Of a stretch of DNA of 64,000 bases, positions 48,729 through 62,544 are shown one piece after another. A model generated the notes under the pieces. That model saw only the letters and a program-made list of their open reading frames with translations. It was not told the origin of the DNA and did no database searches. A program made the translations under genes and the position numbers. The DNA comes from Talinum fruticosum (lineage: Eukaryota; Streptophyta; Magnoliopsida; Caryophyllales; Talinaceae), in NCBI GenBank assembly GCA_021018815.1, contig JAITYX010000077.1, positions 1,327,501 to 1,391,500 of the forward strand. The letters run 5' to 3'. The stretch's first letter is position 1, and every line of letters starts with the position of its first letter.

Positions 48729-51409
48729 CTAATTTAGGGAAATGTTTGCATTGTCAGGTCCTATAATGTCTCCTAATTAATCTTAATTTTAATGCTGTTT
48801 CTCTACCTGAGAACAAGGAGAACCACTCACATGAATCTCTCTCCATTTGGTGGCAGACGGTAAATATGCTATTTTAGTTTTAACAGATTCTAAACCAGGC
48901 GGGAAATAAGGAAATACAGTTTGCATTTCATTGGGCTCCCAAAGGACAACAAAAAAGGGCCTATCGATAGCCCACACCTCCTCCCCCAAAAATAAAAGGA
49001 AAAGGAGAAACCCAAAAAGAGACCTAAAATCAAGATTGTTGAATTTAGACAACTAGGGTGTATTTGAGGTATGTAGAAAAATGATATTATACGGACCTAT
49101 TACATTATTTACACTCAATAATATTTATGTTGGACTTTTAACTGTTTGACATGTCGGTAATTTTATAAAAAATTTGCACAAATTTTTTTTCAAAATGAAG
49201 AGTCAAGAGTATCCACACCCGGATCCAAATTTAGAGGGTCAAGTATTAAACACGGATACTTGTGCCCAAAATAAAGAGTCAAGGTAGCATAAACCCCAAG
49301 TCTCCCCCAAAAAAAACACAAGAGAGAGAGAGCTCAGCATATATGCTAAATTTATCAAAATAGATAGAAGAAAATAATGCTCAAATGGATACCTCTAGAC
49401 AAAGAATATTGGGGACATGCACATTTTTTATTGATCTATACACAAGACCTTGATAGTTAAAAATCCCCTGTCCACCATAATTGTATGAACTCCTAATCCA
49501 ACAATAGTCGGAAAATTTATAAGATATTAGAATTTTATTCATTTAATTACTTTTACTCAAATTACTCTTATGATTATATTTTTTATTTTGTCAATTGAAC
49601 CACTCCTTGAGGCTCCCAAACATAATTTTCATCCAAGAACAAAAATTATGGGAGCAGAAACAGAAGAAGGTATTGACATTTACCCTCTTGAGTTATCCTA
49701 AAACAACTGCTTTAAACTTTGAACCTTTTTGCAATAATCTTCCTTACTTCACAATTTAATGTAATGTTATTTGACCCTAAATGTTGATGTGGAAGAAGCA
49801 TAGCTAGCTAACGACCTAGATGCATAACTGAGGGCCAAATCAAAAACTTCTATTGAAATTCGGGGTCAGATAAATATTACATTCAATTATGAGGGGTGAA
49901 AATAATTGCAAAAATTGATCGTTGACAATAGGTAGTTCAAGGGGAGGAGGGGTGCCCGCGGATATATGCCAATACCTCGAAATAAAAGAAATGGAAAGGA
50001 ATTATGTTCGGTTTTTATCTTTTCTGTTCGTTTCTTCTCTTTTCTATTCATTTCTACTATAAATGTTATAAATGATGTTTTTATGTAATTTTAAACTGGC
50101 GCTAATCTAGTGTATCAACATGAAGAGCTAACTCCCCTCCCCCTTTCTTTCAAGCCATTGTTCACCAAAAAGCAGCAAAGATTCTAATTGGTTTTGGAGA
50201 TCTTGAATTCATAAAATGCCTTTCAGCAAGCTAGAAGTGATACATCAAGCATACATGGATCAATACCATTTTAGATTTTGCCCTGTTTCATTTGATAGTA
50301 AGGAGTTATACGTAAGGAAAATTGTAAAAAGTTGTAAGGAGTTATAAGGCTAAATGGAACAGGGTCAAGGCACAGAGTATTAGCTTGACAAACCCTTCAT
50401 TTCTTTCGGTAAGGGGAAAACCAGAGCTCGAGTAAGCTTATCTAACAAGTACTCTTTCTTCATGCAAAAATTTGATGGCATGGACAATACCAAATCTTTT
50501 AGCAACATTCAAGACACATAATTCAGCAAAGATTGCAACACACTAACCAAACTTGAGAGAAACATCAACATAGAATACAGCTTGAATGAGCTTAATTTAG
50601 CATACCTTGGCAACCACCGCTCCTTCGTAACAGGCCTGACTACACATTATGTACTGCATCACCATTTCATAAACTTTCACGAGCCAGAAGTTAGTCAAAC
50701 TGTAAGTATACAATGAAGCAGAAACATTAACCAAGGCAAACAATGGGCTACACAGCAAAACTCTACCTAAGTTTGTGCAATTAACACATCAAATACAAGT
50801 TGCATAAACCTTTGTTGAAGAAAAGAATGAAAGAAAGGTGAGTAAAATGTCTGTGATGATGCATATGGGAAGCTCAGCACTTTTTTTTTTGTGTTTTTTT
50901 GGGGGTTTACAAATTATATCCCGACCTACTGGCCATGGAGCCGGGACATATAAACACAATAAAAAGCTTGTTCTTTTTTAATCCCCTAAAACACCCCCTA
51001 ATTATCCCCCTCTCTGCCATTGCTTGACATGTGGCCGAGTCTATGAAATTTTGCCCCTTTTCTTTTTTTATCTCAATCCAACTTGAAATTTTGTATCAGC
51101 AATAATTCTTATTGCTAGTAATAGATATATACCTAAAAATTCAAGAAAAACCCCCAAAAAAGATTGGAATTACATCAAAATTATGACTGGACTGAACCTT
51201 ACCTTCATAACCTTTCAAGAACTGATAATTATACTCCTTTTTCCAATCAGAAATCAATGAAAAAATCAAATTGACAATAAATTTCAAACTCATCAAATCA
51301 AAGTAACCAATCATCACAATAGTTCTAGTTCAAGCTCAAGCAAGAAATTACAATCAAAACTTAACAAGAAAAGAATGATTAATCGATTTTGAGGAGAGAG
51401 ATGTTTTAC
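48729..51409. other. Intergenic or intron, no firm gene
   Basis: No clear coding exon. On the minus strand a GC-richer block at about 50606-50660 (encoding in one frame CSQACYEGAVVAK before a GTATGC donor) could be an exon of the small gene suggested at 51410-51464, but no phase joins them convincingly. The rest is AT-rich. Confidence 0.4.
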
Positions 51410-51464
51410 CTTCGTAGCCCTCGGCCAGATAGACGACGGTGTTAGAGTCGCCGGAAGAAGCCAT
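51410..51464 (-). CDS. Possible first coding exon of a small unidentified gene
   Basis: On the minus strand an ATG at 51464 opens MASSGDSNTVVYLAEGYE, with good coding composition, and ends in phase 1 at a GTAAAAC donor. The GC level stands out from the flanks. A related-looking GGTTATGAAG/GTAAGG string lies at about 51198-51216 on the same strand, and another TACGAAGG block at about 50625. I could not assemble the following exons or recognise the protein. It may be a short gene with several small exons, or a transcribed non-coding leader. Confidence 0.35.
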
Positions 51465-54046
51465 TAGAGACAGAAATTATGGGATTTTCGGAGGGGTTTT
51501 GGTTTTTGGACCCCAGTTTTGTCGGAAGTCAAAACAGAGTCCTCCTAGTCTATTGACAATCCCTCTTTTTTTTTCTTTTTTTGGGGGGCGGTGGGCTATT
51601 ATTTGGATTCAATTCGAATGGTCTTCAACTTTGCTGTCCGGAAATTAGGGGCGTGACTGACCAGTTTTGGACTCAAAACTTTATAATTTAGTCCGATTAT
51701 CTAATTTATCAATATATATTTTTATTAAAAAGAAAAATATAGGAGTCCAGAATGCTATATAATTGACAAAGAAAAAAATCTAATCAACTCGATGCTTACA
51801 GAATTACCTAAATTATCTCACAAGTAGTGGTTTATGTGAAAAACTTTACCGCCCTCTTGATTACAATATAGTTCTTTTTAACTTATGTAGAACTTTTCAT
51901 TCTACTTCAAGTATTCGTGTCATATATTTGGACTGATTACAATATGGTTCTTTTTAACTTATGTAGAACTTTTCATTCTACTTCAAGTATTCGTGTCATA
52001 TATTTGGACTTGAATATACACATTCGACATTTTATTTTTACACCAAAAAACAGAATTTTCTTTTCTAAAAACTTATCGAGTTTGATCTGACACATTACTT
52101 ATGTCAGAAATTGGTTGAGTCCTAGTATACATAGCTTTTCAGTTTTAACTTATAATGTGTTAATGTGTCACAAACTTGTGTCCTCTTCACAGACATTACC
52201 TCATACTCTGCATGGCTAAAAGATTGAAACTCATCAAGGAAGCTATTCGAGGTCATGACTTATGAGATCTTGTAGTAACCTTTGAGCTGAACTGAAGTTC
52301 TATAATTAGTCACAATTAGTCAAATCTAACAGGGTTTTGGTCAAGGACCCTCACAAACTAATTATAGTACATAGTAGGAGAATTCTCCTAAGCTCAATCC
52401 ACTTCATTACCATAAACCAAACCCAAAAATAGGTAAGCATCCTATATATATGAACCCATGAAGGTGCTTAGTTGCAAAGCCACTCCCTTGGAAGATAAAA
52501 ATACTTGGGAGTTCAGGGAATTGCCACAAAGAAAGAAGGCAATTAGTTATAAATGGGTGCCTGGGGTGAAATACAAATGTGAGATGAAAAAGTTGGGAGG
52601 CACCACAATAAGGTCTAATACATGAAATTGCCCCTCAGGACAATCATAAACATAGATTAAAAATTACGAATCCAATCTTTCGGGGTTTTTCTATCCTGCC
52701 TGGCCGCGGGGGTTCACAAGCAATGCCACCCTTCAGGGACCAAATCGGCAGGCTTTCGGGGTTTCTATCATCTTCTCCAAATAAATTGACAGCATCACAT
52801 GAACAATAGGTGCATTCGCTTTATCACCATTCCTTCCTCATTTTCATGCTAATAATGTAAGAAGGCAAGCTCACTGTGACAGTTGCACATATTCCGATCA
52901 CATCCTATGCTTCAAACCTGCGTGGGAGAAGAAATCATTGGCAAGCTTTTACGTTCAAGAATAAGTAGTACTTGCACAGTACATTCCACATGCTTGGAAT
53001 AAAACTGATTTTCAAGCAAGGCTCCCCATTTCCCTAACTCCCAAAAGTTCAGAATAAGTGAAAAGGAAGCCGGGAAGCGGGGTCTTGAGAAAGAGAACAC
53101 AAATGCAATTTCATTTCCAGGTGCAATTGTGAATTAAATCTGGGATGAGAGTTCTGCATAAATAGAGGGAACAAAGACATTATGTTTGACAGAGAAATGA
53201 TAAATTCAAATTGAACTAGGCACTGAGAATAGTAGCGCAACTGAATTTAGAGAAGATCATGAGGAATGTTATAGCAGTTTCAGCTACAACAGCTTCATAA
53301 CAGAGGTTAACAAGAACAAAAGCACATGGGAAACTTGACCAATCAAATAATTTTTTCTCAGTGACGGAGGGAATTAAGATCACTATATTGAAAGTAAACA
53401 AAGGCTAGAACATTGGGTTATATGTTATAAGTGAGCAACAATGACTCCTAGAGCTGGTTCAATGGAAATAGGGTCTAAAAAATCAACATGTAGCCAAGCT
53501 AACTTTTGCAAGCATAGAGGAGGTTTCACATAAATAGGAATATATGTTCACTAATCAAAAATAGGGATATATGTTCCAAATCCAATCCAAAGTTAACACC
53601 CCAAAAGTCACACCTAGGGCGGGCGTAGATGCAGCAGCATAGTAAACTTGAATTGCAAAGAGGTTTAAAACCGATGATTGCTTCCTTAGGCCCTAGATTT
53701 AAAACCGATGATTGCTTTATCCTGTGTAGAAATGAAGCATAGAATAGTTGAGAGATGCATTTTACTTTAGTTCATTATAAGCCAAGCTGAAAAAATAGCC
53801 CCAAAATTAGCTTTTCTAGATATCCGAAAAGCAGATGACTTGAGCCAACGAATCTTGCAAATAGGGTTACATGACTTACATGTCGAACTACAAAAAATAT
53901 CCTGCACCTAAGAAGTCCCACGAAGTGGGAAGATGCATGACTTGTCGAACCAAATCTTTTATTCTGCTTATGTACTTTCCACCTTATACTTCCAGGAAAA
54001 CAAACTCCCAGTTTTCCCAAAGATTTGGGTGCTTACATTCTCATTG
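51465..54046. other. Intergenic, no gene seen
   Basis: Contains the recent 76-bp tandem duplication (listed separately), a 41-bp-spaced direct repeat of TTTAAAACCGATGATTGCTT at about 53666 and 53707, and otherwise unassigned sequence. The right end should include the 3' UTR of the DUF676 gene. Confidence 0.5.
51859..52010. repeat. 76-bp tandem duplication, two near-identical copies
   Basis: Copies at 51859-51934 and 51935-52010 both start GATTACAATAT and end TATATTTGGACT. They differ by a single base (ATAGTT against ATGGTT), so the duplication is recent. Non-coding. Confidence 0.95.
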
Positions 54047-57000
54047 CTATAAGCTCACAGCTAAACATGAGGAAGATTCATGCTCCTTCAGTGCATCTGC
54101 GACATGTTTAACAACTCCAGCACCAGCATTGTTGAGCCATTCATATTTCACCTGAAGAAAAAGAAAGAATGGCTTTAACAAAACAGGAAAAAACGAGGTC
54201 AGCACATACTGAACGTAGATGTCCCTGATTACCTACATTTATGTTGTTATGTGCAAAGAAAGGCCACGGTGCAGAATGGAAGCTGACATCAACTTTCTTC
54301 CATCCTAACCGTTGCAAGCCACGAATCATTTCCTCTGTAGAAAAAACAAGGGAATCTTCTGATTAATACAAAGAATTGGGCACAAATTAAATGCAAATTT
54401 CAAAACGAACTAGCTACCTTCCGCGAGTTCATGATATTCAACTGTATTTTGAGTGCTTGGTTCAGTTTGTGCAGCCTCCTTCGCTTTCGATACTTCTGGA
54501 GCAAATTGAGGACCATCAGAGGAAATAGGTGGACAATACTCAATGTTCACAATATGCTCGTAACCATCCAAACATTGTTGAGGGAGCTGGAAAACAACAA
54601 TAAGAACAGTTGGAAAGTGAATATGGAAAATATCTACATACTACAACAGCAGGCCCAGTGTGCAGTGGCAGACGTAGAAAATTTGTACAGTGTCCCACTT
54701 TTGAATTTTCTTTTGAATTTGATAATATAGATTAACTTTTAGGGGTATCTCCCTAAAAATTTTCCAAGAGTTCTTATATGGAATTAGGACATTATTTCGA
54801 ATTAGCGGTGTCCTAGGACGTCAATAATACAATCATGGATCTGGCCCTACCAGTTTGGGTCCCACCTTAACAAGTTCTAAGGAGACAGATGTAGGCAGCC
54901 TTATCCCTGTAAGTACAGAGAGAATAGTTTTATGTACTAATGATCACTAAATGAAATCAAGACATTTGGATAATGGAAAGGATTTCTATCATGTACCCCA
55001 TTTTTAGCTCCAAGAGAAAAGTGAATTGCTCACACATAATAATGGAAACAAGCTGCAAATTCACAGAACTGCCAAGACTCTAAAATTGACAGTGCCAATG
55101 ATATGCATCCACCTTCCCCTGCAGAGGATGCCTTCATACTTGTAAATGTTCGAAGTTTGAACAGTGGCCAACAACAGATTCTGAAAGGCAGTCTGCTGAG
55201 CATTGATTATGGTTCACCGTAATACATATCAACAACCAATCATGGTGCAAAAATTGACAAGTTTGACTAACTTCAACCTTGAAGAACCTGATTAGATTGA
55301 AATAAAATTAGGAGCTCAAAATGGATTTTGCTTGAAAGGGATTTTGCTTAAAATCTTTCTTCTTGCTTCTCTCTCTCTCCTCCACAGGGCCTCTTTGTGA
55401 AAACTTCTGCACATAGCCACTAAGAAACACTTGTTAACAGTTGCGTTGACAACCCCCCTTCCGGGGTGGCTGCTTCACACCTCAGTTTAAAAGGAGCAGG
55501 ATGCACGGAACCGCTATGGCACACGAGAGGTGCAGGATGAAGCTGCGAGCGCTGAAGATGGAGACCCATATTTTTGCTAAACTGCTTAATCATTGATATT
55601 TTATACCATAGGTTCTTTTAAAAGTTACATACAAATCAAACATGGTGATGTAATTCTGATCTCATTACATTGCACATAGCTTAATTGATTCCATTACATG
55701 CAACAATAGAGTTGGAGGAGATTAGTTATCAATAGAAGCAGAATTAGATGTTAGCAGGTCTCTAAAGTTGATCGATCAGTAGTTCACATGTAAGCAAAAG
55801 GTGTGAAAGGTAAGCAGATCAGTCATGGGAGTTAAATATTGATGAATGATAGTAAAATTCAGAACTTACCCCAGGAAGTTCATTCTCTCTCCTTATGGAA
55901 GATGTGCGCCAACCAACCATATCTAGAAAAGTTTAGGGAATTTATCTCATCAAAGAAAGCAAGTGAATACAGTATAATGTATATATGTTTTTGATGGGTG
56001 TGAATACAGTATTATATTGCATACAACTTGCAGCAGGATACGATCAAATGCAGAATTCGCATATAGTATCCGACATTTAAACGCCGCAAGTGCAGATCTG
56101 CAGGATAGACAAATGAACTTATCATATCAACATGATTTCACAAGAGGAAGGTGCCCTTGTATAAGTAAGAGGAGTCTTAACTTACATAAACTTCCCATCT
56201 TCACAGTCTGTTGCCATTTTCAGAAGAAGAGGTGGTTTATCGGGGTTACCATCAGTAAGAAAGAGTTGGCTACCAGTTTGACCAGCCAAAAAAGGAGCTA
56301 GAGGAGGGGCAAGTTTTTCCAAGAAGGGAACTCCAAATAGTAGTGGAAGCTAAGACGAAATCATAAAAAACAAACTTCAACATAAAGGATATATGATCCA
56401 AGCAAATTGGAAGAGCGTGTGAAAAAGAAAACAGAAAAAGAACCCTCACCCTAGAGCCAAAAAGACATAGAAAACTATATATATTTGAAAAAATTGAAGG
56501 CTATGCTCCGAAAGAAGAAAACAGAAACAACATCCAATAAAAGGAAAATTTCTCAAATCCTGAAAATGATAACAAATATAAAGGAAACAAAATGAGAACC
56601 AAGCAAACATAATAACAGAAACAGGTGGCTGAATTTGCAAGGTTAAATGAAGGATTATGACTATATGTAACGGTCTATTTCCACCAAACCACAACATTTG
56701 CTCAATGCCCCTCACATATGGAGGACTGATCTTCATCATAGGAACTCATGAACCCGTCCCCGCCCCTCCATCACCCCCTCCCCCCAAAAAAAAAAAAAAA
56801 CCTCTTTAACCCTCGTAAAAATTACTTCCCTTTTTTATAACTTCTAAAACATTGCCATGTAGTAGTTTCAACTTTTAAGCACGTATCTGTACTCTAATAG
56901 GCATTCTATCAACAAGTTTTTTTATACAGAAGTCCAATGTTGGTTGTCCAGAAGGTTCTCTAAAGACCTTTCTTATTACAAATATCGCCATAGAAGTGTG

Positions 57001-60000
57001 ATTTTTTTATTAAAAAAACAATCACATCATCAAAAAAATTCTCATATCATCACTACTTAGTTCAATACTCTTTGAGCTATTATTACTGTTTTGTCATTGA
57101 TATACAGCCTGTAAGTTCTTTTCAGCCAGTCATCCACTTTCTCGGTCAATGGAACATAATTAATTTCTATTTAACTTTGGGTTATACTGTTATAGTGGAG
57201 TAAAGCAAACGACTCATTTAAACTGTTTGAGAAGTCAGCATGCAGTCAATGCCCTTCAACTTTACAGTTCATCAGGATTAAGGACAGCCTCCACAAAATG
57301 TTGTTGTAGGGTTAAGGATACATAATTTGATAATCCCCGCCTCCCAAAAGCCAGCATAGGTTGGATGATGATTTGCTTTGATTTGGTTTTGTTATATGCT
57401 TCCCTTAAACGTAAGCATTGGGAGGTGAGCCATGCTTGCTGCAACTCTTGTTTCCAACTCACAGAATGTGAACAAGGGGAAATCTACTTCAGGGCTCAGG
57501 AGGGCCATGGGCCTCCCTGACTCTTAAAAAATATAGTTAATTTGAAGCATATTAAGCAGTTAAACACCGTATTCAACAAAGTTAATGTTGCGCGTTTGAG
57601 TCCGACTTGTGATTACCATTCTTGTTTTGTATTTTTCAACCGTTCATGCTAACTCAATTGTTCAACTACCTTATGAGCTTAAATCTTGATTTTATTGACA
57701 GGTCCTTAATTTTCTACTGTAATCAACATGTTTACCATCTTTGATCACCATTTCTTTTCAGTTACTGCTAACATGCATGTATTGTTGTTAATTCTACTGC
57801 AACCCCTGGGTGCACCCAACTGCATTTGTCAAAAGCTACAAGTTCTGGAACTCCAGACATGCAGGTTGCTACCATCAACATACCATCACTAAACTATCTC
57901 ATACAATTTCCAGTAAAATCATAAAACATAATATACAGAACAAAACAGAAAGCTCAGCTTGATAATGATGACAAACCTGCTTTTTCCCTCTGACCCCGAG
58001 ATGCGGACTGGCCAGGGTAATGAAATTTATCGGTTCCAGCCCAGCAATCAAACCATGCTCGGTTAAAGAACTCGTTTCTGAATCATTCAGCTGCACATTA
58101 CCTACATAAGTTGTTGTGTAAAGGACACCGGCAGCATATCGTGCAAACAAACCACCAAGAGAATGAGCCAAAAATGAAATTTTCTTCAGACTCTCCGTCT
58201 TCTCCACAACTTGCCTAACCTGTTATACAAAATTCAATCAAGCTACACGAAAAGTTGACATACTGACAACCATATATTCTAAAGAATTCACCTCCTCTGC
58301 CAAACGTTTCCCTGCCACATCAATCCCACCAAATGTTTTGGAGAAGGTATTCGACGAACTTGCTGAAGGCAAAAAGAGGAAAATTAGTAGATTGCAAAAT
58401 AAAATAATGATGAAAGACTGTCAAGCAGAAGAGATGGCAACAGTTTGAGCACATCACCAATAATGATAAGGGGCAAATTATACAAGACATAGAAAGTTAA
58501 AATATCAATAACAAAGTCACGAACACCATGACTCTAAGCATGAACTACACGCAGAAAAGGCTACATAAATTTCTTTGGGCAAACAAAGGCAACAAATAAC
58601 AAAAATTCAAATTGTAATATGCACTATGGGCTGCTGTCATATGTAGTTTTTCTTAGTTCCAGTTTAGGATCATTCTTATGCATTTCCGCATGCTTGATGA
58701 ATGATGACCTCTTTTTTAGGTCCTCCACATTTTAGCTGTTTCCCGTTACAGTAGGTTTAAGTATATACTATATCAATATGCAGACTCATTACGGAATATT
58801 TGTAATTCAGCATTGGCCACTGTAAAAGGAAAAATACAAACATCAAAGCATGGCATCTTGTGTGCAACAGTAAATTCTCTGAGGAATCAAGGTTATCTCT
58901 GAAAAAATTTGTTACATCCAGAACAAGGACAATATATAGAAAGAGAATCTTCCACCATTTTCAGATAGCTGATTTCTTCACTCTTATGATTCCACCCCCG
59001 GCAAGTCCCCAATCCTCAATCCAAAGAATCAACTTTTGGTTGTACAAATAATTTTAGGATTTAGAATAACTAGGGAATATGAAGATTAGCAAAAGACCAT
59101 CAAATTTGCTCAGGGAAAGCTAAGCACATAGTGATTTTCACTTGCAAGTGATAACTACTGATATTTTTTATTCAAATAACAAGGAGATCACACACAGAGA
59201 AAGAATACGCTAGGTGACCAAAGTAGGTGGTACTCACCATAAATCAAGAAGTTTCGTCCCAAGCGCTTTTTCAGCTCTGCCTCAAAATATGTCCAGTCAC
59301 TTGGGCTGCTCTAGGACAAAACTAGGAGCAACTCAGTTTTAAATTATTAGCTTAATCCAAATGTTGTTTAAAAAATCTTATTGATGAGTATCATATTTGT
59401 AGTTAACTCAAGAGTAAAGGCCATGGCTGGCCTTTCAAAAGGTTCCGCACAAACTCATGTGACATGTGAACACTTAAACCTTTGCGAACTCCCTTTCTCA
59501 TTATAAGGGTATCATCAAAAGTTCCTCCTCATATTTATTTGTTACCTCTGCATCCAAGGACATTCATCACACAATTATTTATTGCTAGGGTTCCCACTGT
59601 CCTAGAAGTTCATCACATCAATAATATTGAAAAACCCCAAAAAAAAAAAAAAAGAAAAAGAAAAACACCACCAGGGAATAAAAAATTGTTGAATTGGATC
59701 GTTTGGTTTGAGTAGAAGAAATAGAATAGGTGATAGAACTGCATTGGTAGGCTCTAAAGAAAACTGAGATTGGTTTCTCATGTAGATCGCATGTGAAACA
59801 TAGATAATGAATTCCTTCATCCACGGGAAGGATTCTATGAAAACTTCCTTTCCGCATGAACTTATCAATTGTCACCAACAAATATTTCTTCTTTACAGCT
59901 ATTTATTGGTATAGACTATTACTCTAGACCTGCAAGTTTAAGTTAAAAGGTAAATTAAAAAATTGTCATGGAATGTTGCACTGTGCCAAAACATTGCAGG

Positions 60001-60766
60001 CTCATAATTGCAAAATTTATGGAGCTATCGGAACGAGAACATCATTCAGGACCTCGTGATAGCCAATGAACAAATCATTTTTTTAAAGGTTACTACTTTC
60101 ACAAGTAATAGTTATATAGTACAAGTCAGCCCTCATTTTGTTCAGAAAAGTTCCAGACCTTATTCTATCCAGCTACGGCCCAAGGGGGAAATTTTTACAT
60201 TGAGACAAAACAGGAGTGCCTCCAGCAGTACATCATAAGATCCCGGTTCCCATAACAGTATTGGTGCAATCTTAAAAAACTTGGGTTTTGGGGAACTGGA
60301 GCAGGGTTTACATCTAAAAGGCAAATTTGCTTTAGATTCCATTTTCTAGGAGTCCAGCGTTCATAGAGAAATAAATTTACCTTATACTAAGGGACAATAT
60401 TACCATCACATGAAAAAGGAAAAGAACAGTGAAAAGGGGGCGGAAGAGGAAAGAAAGAGGGCTTGTTGCCAAGTTTCTGTAGGACAAACTCAAACAGACT
60501 ACACTAATTTAAAAGAGGGAAAGAATACATAAGATGTTATATAGTTGCTCTACTTCCATGATCTACATCATGCCCTACTAAGACAGGCCTTAGTAACCTA
60601 AAAAGTTCAAAATACACATACCTACCCATGATGCCGTGGACAAGTACAAGGAGATGATCAGGCTCATTTTCTCCATTGACAATGGAAGTAGAAGACTCTA
60701 AATTCCCAATTGCAGTACTCATTGCATAAGCCTTGAATATTTCGTTCCTCCAGATACTATTTGCCC
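54047..60766 (-). CDS. DUF676 alpha/beta-hydrolase (putative serine esterase/lipase), 5' end missing
   Basis: Ten exons read in matching phase on the minus strand: 60622-60766, 59238-59305, 58292-58362, 57977-58219, 56186-56349, 56042-56097, 55870-55922, 54418-54586, 54237-54334, 54047-54151. From the Met at 60722 the product is 375 residues. Motifs: DHLLVLVHGIMGSPSDWTYF (22-41, oxyanion region), LGRNFLIYASSSN (49-61), FGGIDVAGKRLAEE (67-80), AHSLGGLFARYAAG (98 on, nucleophile Ser100 in H-S-L-G-G), INFITLASPHLGVRG, then AFDHMVGWRTSSIRR with the likely catalytic His near 235, and MIRGLQRLGWKKVDVSFHS near the C-terminus. The family acts as lipid or acyl-ester hydrolases in plants; this one resembles Arabidopsis At4g25770 and relatives from memory. 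The first visible exon starts with two bases of a split codon after a CAG acceptor and is open upstream of the Met (ANSIWRNEIFKAYA), so a further 5' exon is expected right of 60766. Confidence 0.9.
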
Positions 60767-62156
60767 CTGAAAAAAAAAACAGCTATCACAGTCAAGCTGT
60801 AGGCTTCAGACTCAAATGAGATAGCAGGGGAGAGGGGGCATAATTTTCACATAACTGGAACTTTCGGATCTACAACAATAAGATAAACGGCACTTAGAAA
60901 CAAAGCATCCATATCACACTAACATGATCCTCCAATCAAGGCAATTCAAAAATGTGTCATTCTTCTGATTAAACATCAATGCACACGATTTTGCAGAGTC
61001 CTTGCACTTTTCTTTTCTTTTCTTTTTTTTTTTAATTAGCAGTGGTCATTTCTTAACAACCAATAAAATGGCACATATAAATAGAAGGCAGTAATTGACA
61101 CATAAAACCCAAAACCATATAACAAGTACAGTAAGAGCCAGACTCGGGACGTAATCTCTGAACTTCATATAAGTAACACCTGCAGCCGTGCCGTAAAAGA
61201 AGATCACAATCTTGATTCTAATCAGGAGCTTTGTCCAGCAAAAAATTTTCTGCTTTTTTTTTTTTTATGCCAGAAGTGCAAAACAGCAACTGAGAACCAT
61301 TCTAATAACACATGATTTTGGCCCCTATATTTACAAAACTGATTTACTAGTCCCAGACATAAAACTATCCCCATTCTACGCTATTTGAATAATTAAAGCT
61401 GTGCTTTTGCAATAAAAACAAGAAAATAACTCATCAAAAAGAAACATTAACAAGAAAATAATCTACTGTTTGACGCTATGTTCAGAGTTCAGACTACACA
61501 ACTTTGATTAGAAATAGTTGCAACCTGCATCAGCCTAATTTTAGTCCACAATTGGTCAACATAACACCGCACAACTATACGTCTCTATGCAACTTCAGCC
61601 AACAAGGCTTACGCAACCATGCAGTAGATCCATTAGGCTCAGCAAAAAAAAAAAAAAAAAAAAACAAACAAACAGTGAGTACTTGAAGAAAAGAGATCTC
61701 ATTAGGAACAAGCAACATATCCCCCTATTCAATTCTTTAATTTACCTACAATGTGAAATATTTTATGTCAAAAATACAAAATGTATACAATGTAACCTAT
61801 CTGGCGTCAATGTAATCACGGAAGCCACACGAAACATCATCCTACATCATGCATATATGAAAGGGAAAAAATACAAACGCAACATATCAGTTATTAAGGG
61901 ATATAAGACCATAACACACGCGGGAAGGGAACATATGACTTGGAATAAAAGCAACACGTGAGAACTAAAGTTAATTTCTTCGGACACCCGAAGTAACGGC
62001 GGCGGTAATCATCTCAGGTCTAGTTGATTAGACCCCTTGCATACGACAATGACAGTACGTAACTATCCTTGAAGCTGATGGTGGGAACTTTAGTGCTTGT
62101 TGTCATGCTTGTTGTTCTTTAGTGCTTGTGCTCCTCTCGTTTTATTAAACAAAAGG
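60767..62156. other. Upstream of the visible DUF676 exons; first exon not located
   Basis: On the minus strand this should hold the missing first exon and promoter of the DUF676 gene. Candidate donors exist (for example near 61611 and 62247), but none ends in the required phase with a convincing coding stretch. An A20 run lies at about 61645-61664. No other gene was seen. Confidence 0.4.
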
Positions 62157-62344
62157 TGGTTGGGAGTAATAACTCATTAATTGATTGAAGAACTCATAAT
62201 TTTCTTGTCTCATAAATGACTCATATTACAAAACGTGACTCGCTTACCATAGAAAAGATGGTTGGGAATAGTACATAATAAATTGATTGAAGAAATCAAC
62301 ACTTCCTTATACCATAAATGACCTCCTTATTACAAAACATGACA
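62157..62344. repeat. Diverged tandem repeat, period about 102-104 bp, two copies
   Basis: TGGTTGGGA occurs at 62157 and 62259, AATTGATTGAAGAA follows in both, and ATAAATGAC plus TTACAAAACGTGAC / TTACAAAACATGAC close each copy (62226 and 62330). Non-coding. Confidence 0.7.
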
Positions 62345-62544
62345 AAAGTGACTTGGGGACAACGAAGGGACCATTTAGTAACATTACGAATTCAGCAAAA
62401 ACTCATTTCATACGATCAGTATATATAAGGTGAAGAGCACACAGTATGAATTAAACTCGAATCCGCCAATTTCCACATATTACACCAACCGTGTTACACA
62501 TACCACCCACCATACTTGGGCCTTTTTCATAACGATAATAATGG

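Noticed and set aside
59602..59881. Two overlapping minus ORFs of about 88 residues in a DUF676 intron
   Set aside because: Frames overlap in a poly-A/T-rich intron and show no family motif or matching splice phase.
61504..61961. ORFs of 60 and 124 residues with poly-Lys
   Set aside because: Driven by the A20 run; opposite strand to the DUF676 gene and no conserved features.
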